From VGRW01 sp031396695 (GTDB taxonomy: Bacteria > Myxococcota_A > UBA9160 > SZUA-336), in the NCBI GenBank assembly GCA_031396695.1, contig JANNLG010000199.1, positions 13,291 through 77,290 of the forward strand: 64,000 nt of DNA. The letters run 5' to 3'. Position 1 is the stretch's first letter. The number at the start of each line of letters is the position of its first letter. Below the pieces are notes generated by a model. That model saw only the letters and a program-made list of their open reading frames with translations. It did not search any database and was not told where the DNA came from. The position numbers and the translations under genes are program-made. Positions 31,009-39,387 of this stretch are shown here, in pieces.

Positions 31009-33628
31009 CTGCGCGGCGGCCCGCGAGCAGCGCGGGGATCAACACCAGGTTCGCGATCAGGATCAGGATCAGTCCGATCGTGAGGAGGGTGCCGAGGCTC
31101 GAGAGCCCGGGGTGGATCGAGAGTGCGAGCGCGCCGAAGCTCGCGATCGTGGTCAGCGTGCTCTGGATCACGCCGCGGGCGGTGCTGGTGTGGAGCAGAG
31201 CGTCGCCGTCGTGATCGGCGTGGCGCCAGCGGTGCACCAGGTGGATGCCGCTGTCGACGCCGATGCCGAGCAGCACCGGCAGCACCAGCACGTTCGCGAA
31301 GTTGAAGCGCATGCCCAGCGCCACCACGACCGCGGTCAGCACGAGCGAGGCGAGCGCGAGCGGCGCCAAGGCAACCAGCGTGTCGGAGATGCGCCGCCAG
31401 AGCACGAGCAAGAGCAGCGTGATCGCGAGCGCCGCGCCGAGCAGCGCCTCGCGGAACGCGCCCATCACCGCGCGCGCGGACTCGACGTTGGTGAGCGCGA
31501 TGCCGGTCGCGGTGGGCACCAGCGCGACGGTCGTGTCGGCGAAGCGCAAGAGCGCCGCCTCGTCGCGCGAGATGTCCTCGCGCGGAAACGCGTCCACGCG
31601 CACGCGGCCGTCGGGCGCGACCGCGCGGCGCACGAGCTCTTTCGGCAGCGCGCGATCGTCGATCGGCACCGCGCCGAGCGCCGTATTGATGCGGCGGAGC
31701 TGTTCCGGCAGCGTGTCGAGCACGTTGCGCTCGAGCCGCGCGAGTGCGGCCGTGCGAGCAGCGCCGTCGAGCGCGTCGAGGGATGCGAGGAAGCGCGCGA
31801 CAGAGGTGCGGAGGGTGGCGAGCTCGGGCGTGGCTTCGAGGGCGGCGGGGCTCGCGGGTGCGGAGAGGAAGCTTTGCAGCGCCGCGATCTGTTCGGCTTC
31901 CGAAGCCGGTGGCCGACCCGCCTCGGCCGGCGGCGGCGCCATGAACAGCGCGGCGTCCTCGAGAATCGCGAGCTTCGCCGCCTGATCCTCCGGGATGTAG
32001 TCGGAGAGCGTGACGGTGTAGTCGACCACGTCCAGCGCTTCGAGCTCGCGCGCGGTCGCCTCGGCGGACGCGCCGTCGGGCGCGAGTACGATCGCGCTCC
32101 ACGGAGACGCACCCTCGGTGTCGAGCAGGTCGTTGAAGGCCGTCACCGAGTCGGAGTCCGGCACGCGCAGGTTCAGCGGGTTGTAGTCGAAACGCACGCC
32201 GAGCACGAACGGAATGCATGCAACGCCGAGCGCGAGCGCGCCGAGCCGGACCTCGCGCGCGCGCCGCACGGGTAGCGAGACCAGATTCGCGAACCACGCG
32301 CTCTCGAACACGCGCGAGTGACCCTTGGGCAGCGGCGGATCGAGCACCGTGACCAGCGCCGGCAGGACCGTCAGGCTCGCGACCAGCGACACCGCGATGC
32401 CCGCGGCCGAGATCACGCCGAGCTCCGCCACGCCGGTGAAGTCGGTCGGCGCGAAGGCCAGGAAACCGATCACGCAGGTCGCTGCGCAGATCAGCAGCGA
32501 GAACCCGACGTCGCCCGCCGTCTCGCGCATGGCTTCGGCCGACGAGCGTCCCTGCATGCACAGGTCCTGCCAGCGCATGCAGAAGTGCACGCCGAAGTCG
32601 TCGGCGAGTCCGATGAACAGCACCGAGAACGCGACCGAGATCAGGTTCAAGCTGCCGATCGCGGCGGCCGCGAACGCGAAGGTCCAGACCAGGCCGATCG
32701 TGAGCGTGAGCGAGTTGGCGAGCGCGAGCCGCCAGCTGCGCAGACCGAAGATCAGGATCGCGGTCACGGCGACCAGCGAGATCAGCCCCGACCAGGCGGT
32801 GCCGCGCGAGACCGTATCGAGCTCTTCCGACGACAGCGCGAGCTCGCCCGTGACGCGCACGCGCACGCCCGAGTCGCCCTCGAGCCCGAGCCCGTGCGCG
32901 ACTTCGTGCACGCGCGCGATGGCGGCCTGGGCGGGAACCATCGCGGTGTAGTCGATGATCGGCTGCGCGATCACCACGCGCCGCGTCGACTCCTCGATCG
33001 TCTCGCCGAGCAGGAGGCCCTGCCACGACACGGGCGCGTTGCGATTCTCGGTGGCCGCGTCCACGCTGCCCGAGAGGCCGGCGAAGACGGGAGTCAGGTT
33101 CACGACCGTGCCGTCGCCTGTCTCGAGCGCGTCGACGCCACGGCGCAGCAGCGCGAACAGCCCGGGCAAGCTCGTGTCGCGCTGCAGCTCGGCCAGGTAC
33201 GGCTGCACCTTGGCGAGCTGATTGGAGAGCTCGATCAGCTCGTCGGTCGACCGGTACAAGAGGCCGTTCTGCGCGAAGAACGGATCCTCGCCCGGAACCT
33301 CGACCGCTCGAAACAGTTCGGTGTCGAGCGCGAGCGCGTCGCGCAAGCCGAGCGCCGCCACGCGCGCACCCTCGGGCGTCGGTGCGTCGATCACGACCAG
33401 CAGCGGATCGAGCGTCTCGGGAAAGCTGCGCCGGACCTCCACCCACTGGCGGGCCTGCGGCAGCTTCTGGGACATCATCGCCTGCAGGTCCATGTTCACG
33501 CCGAGATTGCGCGACGCGTACAAGCCGGCCGCGCAGGTGCCAATTGCCACCAGCACGAGCGTTCGCCAAGGCCGGCGGCGAACCGCGTCGACCCAGGCGG
33601 CGAGCCAGCGCCCGATCTGCTCGTCCAT
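30986..33628 (-). CDS. hpnN: HpnN-type RND/MMPL hopanoid transporter
   Basis: An 880-residue inner-membrane RND transporter of the MMPL/HpnN type. It has a first helix near residue 25, a large periplasmic loop (about 50-270), a helix block with the proton-relay region FIGLADDFGVHFCMRW, a second periplasmic loop (about 480-730) and a C-terminal helix block with GIGVDSGIHLVHRWRH. HpnN homologues move hopanoids to the outer membrane. GAGGGA lies 5 bases before the ATG. It is divergent from the MlaC/HpnM gene. Hopanoid synthesis genes are not in the window. Confidence 0.85.
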   Translation of the reverse strand: MDEQIGRWLAAWVDAVRRRPWRTLVLVAIGTCAAGLYASRNLGVNMDLQAMMSQKLPQARQWVEVRRSFPETLDPLLVVIDAPTPEGARVAALGLRDALALDTELFRAVEVPGEDPFFAQNGLLYRSTDELIELSNQLAKVQPYLAELQRDTSLPGLFALLRRGVDALETGDGTVVNLTPVFAGLSGSVDAATENRNAPVSWQGLLLGETIEESTRRVVIAQPIIDYTAMVPAQAAIARVHEVAHGLGLEGDSGVRVRVTGELALSSEELDTVSRGTAWSGLISLVAVTAILIFGLRSWRLALANSLTLTIGLVWTFAFAAAAIGSLNLISVAFSVLFIGLADDFGVHFCMRWQDLCMQGRSSAEAMRETAGDVGFSLLICAATCVIGFLAFAPTDFTGVAELGVISAAGIAVSLVASLTVLPALVTVLDPPLPKGHSRVFESAWFANLVSLPVRRAREVRLGALALGVACIPFVLGVRFDYNPLNLRVPDSDSVTAFNDLLDTEGASPWSAIVLAPDGASAEATARELEALDVVDYTVTLSDYIPEDQAAKLAILEDAALFMAPPPAEAGRPPASEAEQIAALQSFLSAPASPAALEATPELATLRTSVARFLASLDALDGAARTAALARLERNVLDTLPEQLRRINTALGAVPIDDRALPKELVRRAVAPDGRVRVDAFPREDISRDEAALLRFADTTVALVPTATGIALTNVESARAVMGAFREALLGAALAITLLLLVLWRRISDTLVALAPLALASLVLTAVVVALGMRFNFANVLVLPVLLGIGVDSGIHLVHRWRHADHDGDALLHTSTARGVIQSTLTTIASFGALALSIHPGLSSLGTLLTIGLILILIANLVLIPALLAGRRAATATRSA

Positions 33629-33650
33629 GCTCGTCCCTCGGCTGATCGGC

Positions 33651-33656
33651 TATCCT
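33651..33656 (+). promoter_or_regulatory. -10 element of the MlaC/HpnM gene
   Basis: TATCCT, 8 bases before ATG 33665, inside the 36-base divergent gap with hpnN. Confidence 0.45.
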
Positions 33657-33664
33657 CGGCGTGG

Positions 33665-34303
33665 ATGGTTCCACATCGAGTCGCGCGCGTCGCCACACTC
33701 GTCCTCGCGGCCGCGCTGACTTTCGCTCCGCGTGCCGAACCCGTCCCCGCCGCGCAGGTGATCGACCGCTTCCACGCGACGCTGCTCGAGGTGATGAAGA
33801 ACGCGCGGGCGCTCGGTGTCGAGGGCCGCCTGGCCAGGATCGAGCCGGTGATGGTCGAGACATACGACTTCCCGGCGATGGCCCAGCGCTCGCTCGGACC
33901 GGGCTGGGCCAAGCTCGACGAGGCGCAGCGCAAGCGCTTCGAGCAGGTGTTCCGCGGGCTGATCCTGCGCACCTACGCCACGCGCTTCGACGGCTACAGC
34001 TCGGAGCGCTTCGAGACGCGCGGCACGGAGGCCTCGATCGCCGGCACCGAGATCGTGCGCACGGTGCTGCACTCCCCGAAGCAGACGGTGCAGCTGGACT
34101 ACCGCATGCGCGAGACGCCCGCGGGCTGGCGCGTGATCGACGTCTACTTGGGCGGGACGGTGTCGGAGCTCGCGCTGCGCCGCGCCGAGTACACCTCCGT
34201 GCTCGACCGCGACGGATTCGACGCGCTGGTCACCGCGCTCGAATCCAAGGCCGCGGAAGGGCCGGCCGACGTGCCCGCGAGCTCGGACTCGCGCGACAAG
34301 TAG
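33665..34303 (+). CDS. hpnM: MlaC/HpnM-type periplasmic lipid-binding protein
   Basis: A 212-residue protein with a signal peptide (VATLVLAAALTFAPRAEP) and a MlaC/Ttg2D fold. PVMVETYDFPAMAQRSLGPGWAKL and RFEQVFRGLILRTYATRFDGY match the family. TVQLDYRMRETPAGWRVIDVYLGG is the conserved NTF2-like C-terminal part. It carries phospholipids, or with HpnN possibly hopanoids, through the periplasm. It lies divergent to hpnN and converges on mlaA, which it overlaps by 160 bases. The choice between mlaC and hpnM rests on the neighbours. Confidence 0.85.
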   Translation: MVPHRVARVATLVLAAALTFAPRAEPVPAAQVIDRFHATLLEVMKNARALGVEGRLARIEPVMVETYDFPAMAQRSLGPGWAKLDEAQRKRFEQVFRGLILRTYATRFDGYSSERFETRGTEASIAGTEIVRTVLHSPKQTVQLDYRMRETPAGWRVIDVYLGGTVSELALRRAEYTSVLDRDGFDALVTALESKAAEGPADVPASSDSRDK

Positions 34304-35004
34304 TAGGCGGTGCGCAGCGCGGCGTAGAAGTCGATCGACTGCTCGCGCAGCGCCTCGAGCGACTGGCCGTACTCGGTGCGCGCGGAGATCCCGCCGCTCG
34401 TGCCGAGCGCGATCTGACTCGCGCCCGAAAGCAGGTAGCGCTGCGGTCCGAGCACGCCGTCGACCAGATCGCCGACCGCATCGCGCGCGGTGCTCGGCCC
34501 CATCACCGGCACGACCAGGTACGGCCCGCTCGGTGTTCCATAGCAGTGTAGGGTGCCGCCGAAGTCGGCCTGGTGTTCCGGCAAACCGGCCGGCGTGGCG
34601 ATGTCGATCAGCCCGCCGACGCCCCCGATCGTGTTCATGACGAAGCGCCCGAGCGTTTCTCCCGCGGGCCGGGGCTCGAGCCGCAGCGCGTGGTTCAGAA
34701 ACGAGATCGGCTCGCCCAGGTTGCGGAACACGCGCCGCACCGCGAGCTCGCCCTGATCGGGCATGACGGCCGAGTAGCCGCGCGAGATCGGCGCGATCAC
34801 GAAGCGGTCGAGCTGCTCGTTGAAGCCGAGAATGACCCGGTTCACGGACTCGATCGGGTCCGGATAGGAATTGACCGCGTCGGCGGCATCGAGCTGGGCC
34901 ATCAGCTCGTCGTCCGTCTCCTGCGCCGCCGCGCGGGTTGCCGCGAGCGACGCCAGCGATAGCGCGCAAACGAGCACCGCGCCGATGCGTTTTCCGCGAA
35001 GCAC
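34144..35004 (-). CDS. mlaA: MlaA/VacJ-family outer-membrane lipid protein
   Basis: A 286-residue MlaA protein from GTG 35004. The family core is clear: SYPDPIESVNRVILGFNEQLDRFVI, RRVFRNLGEPISFLNHAL, RFVMNTIGGVGGLIDIA and GPSTARDAVGDLVDG. The N-terminus is a signal peptide without a lipobox Cys, so it would not be the usual lipoprotein. An in-frame ATG at 35031 overlaps the divergent peptidase start and is less likely. GTG 35004 has AGGGG upstream and a TATAGT 10 bases before. The last ~45 residues, Ser-rich, lie entirely antisense to the MlaC gene. Confidence 0.85.
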   Translation of the reverse strand: MLRGKRIGAVLVCALSLASLAATRAAAQETDDELMAQLDAADAVNSYPDPIESVNRVILGFNEQLDRFVIAPISRGYSAVMPDQGELAVRRVFRNLGEPISFLNHALRLEPRPAGETLGRFVMNTIGGVGGLIDIATPAGLPEHQADFGGTLHCYGTPSGPYLVVPVMGPSTARDAVGDLVDGVLGPQRYLLSGASQIALGTSGGISARTEYGQSLEALREQSIDFYAALRTAYYLSRESELAGTSAGPSAALDSSAVTSASNPSRSSTEVYSARRSASSDTVPPK

Positions 35005-35014
35005 GACGCCCCTG

Positions 35015-35022
35015 ACTATACT
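35015..35022. promoter_or_regulatory. overlapping divergent -10 elements (mlaA / M20 peptidase)
   Basis: ACTATACT contains TATACT on the plus strand (35017-35022, 7 bases before ATG 35030) and TATAGT on the minus strand (35020-35015, 10 bases before GTG 35004). Each matches consensus at 5 of 6 positions. Confidence 0.6.
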
Positions 35023-35029
35023 CGCCCGC

Positions 35030-36427
35030 ATGAAGAGAGCCCTCGCCGCGTGCCTGGTTTTCTGCGCCGCGTCCGTTCCGCTGCCCGCCTCGGCCGCTCC
35101 GCCGTCCGAAGCCGATCGCCAGGCCGTGCGCGCGATCTACGAGGAGCTGCTCGAGATCGACACCACGCACTCGACCGGCAGCACGACGATCGCGGCCGAG
35201 GCGGTGGCCGCGCGCTTGCTCGCCGCCGGCTTCGCCGCGGACGACATCGCGGTGATCGGGCCTTCGGCGAAGCGCGGCAACCTGGTCGCGCGCCTGCGCG
35301 GCAGCGGCGCCGAGAAGCCGCTGCTCCTGCTCGCGCACCTCGACGTGGTCGAGGCCAAGCGCGAGGACTGGACCGTGGATCCATTCACGCTGCTCGAGAG
35401 GGACGGCTACTTCTACGCGCGCGGCACGCTCGACGACAAGGCGATGGCCGCGATCTTCACCCAGGCGCTGATCCGCATGAAATCCGAGGGCACGAAGCTC
35501 GGCCGCGACGTGATCCTCGCGCTGACCGCAGACGAAGAGGGCGGCGACGAGAACGGCGCCGAGTGGCTCCTGAAGGAGCACCGGCCGCTGGTCGACTCGG
35601 GCCTGGTGCTGAACGAGGGCGGCGGCGGCCGCATGCGCGCGGGCAAATATCTGCTGAACGGCGTGCAGGCGGCCGAGAAAACCTACATGGACTTCGCGCT
35701 CGTGGTCACGAACAAGGGTGGCCACAGCTCGCTGCCGGTGAAGGACAACGCGATCTACCGGCTCGCCACCGGACTCGCCAAGCTCGAGCGGCACGTGTTC
35801 CCGACGGAGCTCAACGAGGTCACGCGCGCGTACTTCGCGCGCGCGGCTCAGGTGGAGTCGCCCGAGATCGCGAAGGACATGCGCGCGGCCGCGAAGTCGC
35901 CGCCCGAAGCGGCCGCGATCGCGCGGCTCGCCGCGCAGCCGAGCTACAACGCCATGCTGCGCACCACTTGCGTCGCGACGGAGCTCGCGGGCGGACACGC
36001 GCCGAATGCGCTGCCGCAGCGCGCGAGCGCGAACGTGAATTGCCGCATCCTGCCCGGCCATACGGCGGCCGAAGTGCAGAAGAAGCTCGTCGAGGTGCTC
36101 GCCGATCCCGAGATCGCGGTCTCGCTCGCCGAGCGCGAGATCACCGGACCCGAGGCCTCGATCGATCCAGCCGTGCTTGCGGTCATCGAGCGCGTCAGCG
36201 CGGAGGTCTTTCCCGGCGTGCCGGTGGTGCCGATGATGAGCACCGGCGCGACCGACTCGAAGTACTTCCGCCTGGCGGGCATTCCCGCCTACGGCGTCTC
36301 GGGTCTGTTCGTCGACGTCGACGACGTGCGCGCGCACGGCCGCGACGAGCGGCTCGGCGTCGCGCAGTTCTACGAGGGGCAGGACTTCCTGTGGCGGCTG
36401 GTGCAGGCGCTCGCGAGCGCGAGCTGA
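35030..36427 (+). CDS. exported M20/M28-type metallopeptidase
   Basis: A 465-residue peptidase with a signal peptide (ALAACLVFCAASVPLPASA). Metal-binding motifs are LLLAHLDVVEAKREDW, FYARGTLDDKAMAA with the bridging Asp, LTADEEGGDENGAEWL with the catalytic Glu pair, and a C-terminal VRAHGRDERL His. The lid domain includes VVTNKGGHSSLPVKDNAIYRLA. It belongs with periplasmic M20 carboxypeptidase/dipeptidase-like proteins. Predicted leaderless from TATACT. It ends one base before the convergent methyltransferase. Confidence 0.9.
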   Translation: MKRALAACLVFCAASVPLPASAAPPSEADRQAVRAIYEELLEIDTTHSTGSTTIAAEAVAARLLAAGFAADDIAVIGPSAKRGNLVARLRGSGAEKPLLLLAHLDVVEAKREDWTVDPFTLLERDGYFYARGTLDDKAMAAIFTQALIRMKSEGTKLGRDVILALTADEEGGDENGAEWLLKEHRPLVDSGLVLNEGGGGRMRAGKYLLNGVQAAEKTYMDFALVVTNKGGHSSLPVKDNAIYRLATGLAKLERHVFPTELNEVTRAYFARAAQVESPEIAKDMRAAAKSPPEAAAIARLAAQPSYNAMLRTTCVATELAGGHAPNALPQRASANVNCRILPGHTAAEVQKKLVEVLADPEIAVSLAEREITGPEASIDPAVLAVIERVSAEVFPGVPVVPMMSTGATDSKYFRLAGIPAYGVSGLFVDVDDVRAHGRDERLGVAQFYEGQDFLWRLVQALASAS

Positions 36428-36428
36428 T

Positions 36429-37235
36429 TCAAGCCGGCACGCGCGCCTTCACCACGCCGGCGGCGATGCCGATGTGCAGCGCGCCCATCAGCTCGATCTG
36501 GCGAGCGACGTGGCGCGCGAGAGGCTCGAGCGCGGCGTCGGGTACACGTGTGCGATCGGCCATCGAGCGCACGTAGGCGATCAGAGGCTCGACGGCGCGA
36601 ATCTCGAGCGCGCTGCGTCGGCGCTCGACACCGACCACCTCGAGTTCGGCCGAGATCTCCTCGGCCGCCGTCTCGAGATCGAACTCGCTGCGATCGCGGA
36701 GCGGCGCGAGCAGCAGGCCCTCGAGCTCGAAGCGCGCGAGCAGCTCGCGCAGCTCGAGCAGGTGCGTCCAGTGATTCGTGCCGACGACCGCGCGCCCGCC
36801 GCTCCGCAGCACGCGGCGAATCTCGGCGAGCGCTCGCGCGCGATCGGGCACGTGGTAGAACATGTGATTCGCGACCACGAGATCGAAGCTCTCGTCGCCG
36901 AAGGGCAGTGCTTGCGCGTCGGCTTCGCGGAGTTCGGGAGCGAGCGGCAACCCCGCGAGCCGCGCACGCGCTTCGTCGAGCATGCCCGGCGACAGATCCG
37001 TGAGCACGAGCGAGACGCCGGCGGGCACGCGCGCTGCGTTCTCGCGCCAGACGTTGGCCGTGCCGCAGCCGAGCTCGAGCACACGCTCTCCTTCCCGCAG
37101 CGCGAGCCGCTCGAACAGCCAGCGCAGCCACGGCTCGGGGCTCGAGTCGTAGAGCGTGTAGATCTGCACGCGCGCGTCGAAGCGCGTGCTGTCACGGTAC
37201 TGGTCGGCGACGTAGGCGGGGTCGGCGAGCTTCAT
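36429..37235 (-). CDS. class I SAM-dependent methyltransferase
   Basis: A 268-residue methyltransferase. Motif I is VLELGCGTANVWRENAARVP, followed by VLTDLSPGMLDEARARL, the post-motif DAQALPFGDESFDLVVANHMFYHVPD and RRVLRSGGRAVVGTNHW. These fit the Methyltransf_11 group, which methylates small molecules or lipids. The target is unknown. The ATG overlaps the GH17 stop (ATGA), so it is second in a two-gene operon. Its 3' end meets the M20 gene. Confidence 0.85.
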   Translation of the reverse strand: MKLADPAYVADQYRDSTRFDARVQIYTLYDSSPEPWLRWLFERLALREGERVLELGCGTANVWRENAARVPAGVSLVLTDLSPGMLDEARARLAGLPLAPELREADAQALPFGDESFDLVVANHMFYHVPDRARALAEIRRVLRSGGRAVVGTNHWTHLLELRELLARFELEGLLLAPLRDRSEFDLETAAEEISAELEVVGVERRRSALEIRAVEPLIAYVRSMADRTRVPDAALEPLARHVARQIELMGALHIGIAAGVVKARVPA

Positions 37236-38188
37236 TTCGCAGGCCTCGGCTCGAGCGCCGACAGCGCCGGCTTCGCGCTCCCGTCGGCGCGGAACAGGCC
37301 CCAGTGGGCCTCCGTCTTTCGCACGTCGCCGGTCTGCGCCGCGACGGAGGCGATCTTCCAGGGTGCGTCGAAGGCCTCGAAGAAGACGAACGCGTGCATC
37401 CGCGTGGGCGGTAGACGTTTGCCGAGCGCCGACCAGAACTCGGCCTGGCCCGGCTCGCTGAAACCCTCGCTCGCGGGTCCGCTCGGCACGCCGGTTTCCT
37501 TCACCAGAACGGGCAGCTTCGTTTTCGCCTCGAGCTCGCGCACCACGTTCACGACGAAGTCCACGCGCGTGCCGCGCGGCGCCGTCTCGAACCACGGCTG
37601 ATCGAGCGGGTGCACGACCGGCAGCAGGAAATCCTGTGCGGGCAGGGCCTGCGCGCGCCGCGCGTCGAGATAGCTCGAGAACGGCTCCGTCGTCGTGACG
37701 GCCACGCCGGGCGCCTCGCGCCGTACGTGTGCGAACGCGCGGGCCAGCTGAGCCGCGTCGTAGCGCTCGAAGAACAGCCCTTCGTTTCCCAGTGCGAGCG
37801 CGATCACGATCTCGGGTACCGCGCGCGCGGTCGCGATCGCGCGCTCGAGCTCCGCGTCGCTGTGCGGATCCCAGACCCCGAGCACGACCGCGCGGAAGCC
37901 GAGCTCGCGCGCGATGCCGGGGATCGCATCGAGCCCGCGCGCGCTCGAATAGGTGACGAGACCGTCGAAGTACTTGCGCAGCACGATCAGGTCCGCGCGG
38001 ATCGCCGACGCGGACACGGGCTCGGAGCCCGCGTTCGGGTCGAACCCACGCGGTGTATAGGCGACGAAGCGGACGCTCGCGAGCGCTTCGCGAACGCGCT
38101 CGGTCGGCTCGGTCGCGCCCGCGCCGCGCGCGCCGAGTGTGAGCAGCAGCAGGACGAAGCAGGTCGTCGCGAGGATCCGGGTCGCCAC
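37232..38188 (-). CDS. exported GH17-like beta-1,3-glucanase-type protein
   Basis: A 318-residue TIM barrel with a signal peptide (ILATTCFVLLLLTLGARGAGA). VRFVAYTPRGFDPN opens the barrel. The predicted acid/base Glu is in IALALGNEGLFFERY and the nucleophile Glu in PVLVKETGVPSGPAS, both as in GH17 enzymes. Bacterial members act on beta-1,3-glucans or build cyclic glucans. GTG 38188 is chosen because a TAGCCT hexamer lies exactly 7 bases upstream. It is coupled to the methyltransferase by ATGA and divergent from aroB. Confidence 0.75.
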   Translation of the reverse strand: MATRILATTCFVLLLLTLGARGAGATEPTERVREALASVRFVAYTPRGFDPNAGSEPVSASAIRADLIVLRKYFDGLVTYSSARGLDAIPGIARELGFRAVVLGVWDPHSDAELERAIATARAVPEIVIALALGNEGLFFERYDAAQLARAFAHVRREAPGVAVTTTEPFSSYLDARRAQALPAQDFLLPVVHPLDQPWFETAPRGTRVDFVVNVVRELEAKTKLPVLVKETGVPSGPASEGFSEPGQAEFWSALGKRLPPTRMHAFVFFEAFDAPWKIASVAAQTGDVRKTEAHWGLFRADGSAKPALSALEPRPAK

Positions 38189-38195
38189 CGCCGCG

Positions 38196-38201
38196 AGGCT
38201 A
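38196..38201 (-). promoter_or_regulatory. -10 element of the GH17-like gene
   Basis: TAGCCT on the minus strand, 7 bases before GTG 38188. Confidence 0.4.
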
Positions 38202-38230
38202 GCCCGCTCGTCGGACCGCGTCGCGCGCGG

Positions 38231-38236
38231 TAGTCT
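38231..38236 (+). promoter_or_regulatory. -10 element of aroB
   Basis: TAGTCT, 9 bases before ATG 38246, with no ribosome site. Confidence 0.45.
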
Positions 38237-38245
38237 GCGAGCGCC

Positions 38246-39331
38246 ATGCCGAGCGTTCCCGTCACCTTCCCGCAGCACCGCTACACGGTCGTGATCGAGC
38301 CGCGCGCGCTCGAGCGCTTGGGCGCTTCGCTGCGGCCGCTCTCGAAGTCGTCGAGCGCGGCGCTGTTCGTGGATCCGGCCGTGCGCGGAACGCTCGCACC
38401 GCTCGCTCGCGCGTCGCTCGAGGCGTCGGGCTACACCGTGGTCGAGCACGTGCTGTCAGGCGGTGAGTCGAGCAAGAACCTCGACAGCGTGCGCGAGCTC
38501 TACGACGTCCTGCTCGCGCGCAGGTTCGAGCGCAGCGCGCCGGTGATTGCGCTCGGCGGGGGCGTGTCGGGCGACATGGTCGGCTACGTCGCCGCGACCT
38601 ACCTGCGCGGCGTGCCATTCGTGCAGTGCCCGACCACGCTGCTCGCGATGGTCGATTCGAGCGTCGGCGGCAAGGTCGGCGTGAACGTGCCGCAGGGCAA
38701 GAACCTGATCGGCGCGTTCCACCAGCCGGTGGCGGTGATCGCCGACACGCTGGCGCTGCGCACGTTGCCCGCGCGCGAGCTGCGCTGCGGACTCGCCGAG
38801 TGCATCAAGCACGCGGTGATCCGCGATCCAGCGCTGTTCGCGTGGACGCGCGAGAACCTGCCCGCGCTCGGCGCGCTCGACGCCGACGCGTTGGCGGAGC
38901 TCGTCGCCCGCAACGTCGCGATCAAGGCGGCGGTGGTGATGGAGGACGAGAAGGAGACAGGCGTGCGCGCGCACTTGAACTTCGGCCACACCTTCGCCCA
39001 CGCGATCGAAGCGGTGACCGGCTACGGCGTGATCCTGCACGGCGAGGCGGTCGCGCTCGGCATGCTCGCCGCCGGCACGCTCGCCGCGAGGATCGGACTA
39101 TGTACTGCGGAGCTGCGCGACCAGCTCGAAGAGGTGGTGGCCGCTGCGGGCCTCGACGTGCGCGCGAGATTGCCCGACGACGAGCGCCTGCTCGAAGCGA
39201 TGGCGCTCGACAAGAAGGTCGCGAACGCGCGCATCCGTTTCGTGCTGCCGACGCGGCTCGGCGCGGTCGAGCTGCGCGACGACGTCGAGCCGGCGGCCAT
39301 CCGAGCGGCCTGGGCGTCGATTCGAGCCTAG
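38246..39331 (+). CDS. aroB: 3-dehydroquinate synthase AroB
   Basis: A 361-residue NAD- and zinc-dependent enzyme making 3-dehydroquinate in the shikimate pathway. GGESSKNLDSVRELYDVLL, ALGGGVSGDMVGYVAATYLRG and PTTLLAMVDSSVGGKVGVN form the NAD and substrate sites. Zinc ligands lie in LRCGLAECIKHAVI, HLNFGHTFAHAIEAVTGYG and ILHGEAVALGM. Full length. It stands alone, divergent from the GH17 gene, with a predicted leaderless start. Confidence 0.96.
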   Translation: MPSVPVTFPQHRYTVVIEPRALERLGASLRPLSKSSSAALFVDPAVRGTLAPLARASLEASGYTVVEHVLSGGESSKNLDSVRELYDVLLARRFERSAPVIALGGGVSGDMVGYVAATYLRGVPFVQCPTTLLAMVDSSVGGKVGVNVPQGKNLIGAFHQPVAVIADTLALRTLPARELRCGLAECIKHAVIRDPALFAWTRENLPALGALDADALAELVARNVAIKAAVVMEDEKETGVRAHLNFGHTFAHAIEAVTGYGVILHGEAVALGMLAAGTLAARIGLCTAELRDQLEEVVAAAGLDVRARLPDDERLLEAMALDKKVANARIRFVLPTRLGAVELRDDVEPAAIRAAWASIRA

Positions 39332-39350
39332 ATCCTCGACCCGCGCGCGG

Positions 39351-39356
39351 TATCAT
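39351..39356 (+). promoter_or_regulatory. -10 element of the TPR lipoprotein gene
   Basis: TATCAT (5/6), about 31 bases before ATG 39388. A leader with GGGGGAC as ribosome site is expected. Confidence 0.4.
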
Positions 39357-39387
39357 CGGTCGGTCGCAAGACACCGGGGGACCCACG

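Noticed and set aside
30993..33863. 956-codon minus-strand frame overlapping hpnN in another frame
   Set aside because: Out-of-frame shadow of hpnN; Arg/Ala-rich composition with no membrane helices.
35029..35031. ATG 35031 as the mlaA start
   Set aside because: It overlaps the start codon of the divergent peptidase and places the -10 inside the gene. GTG 35004 fits the promoter spacing.
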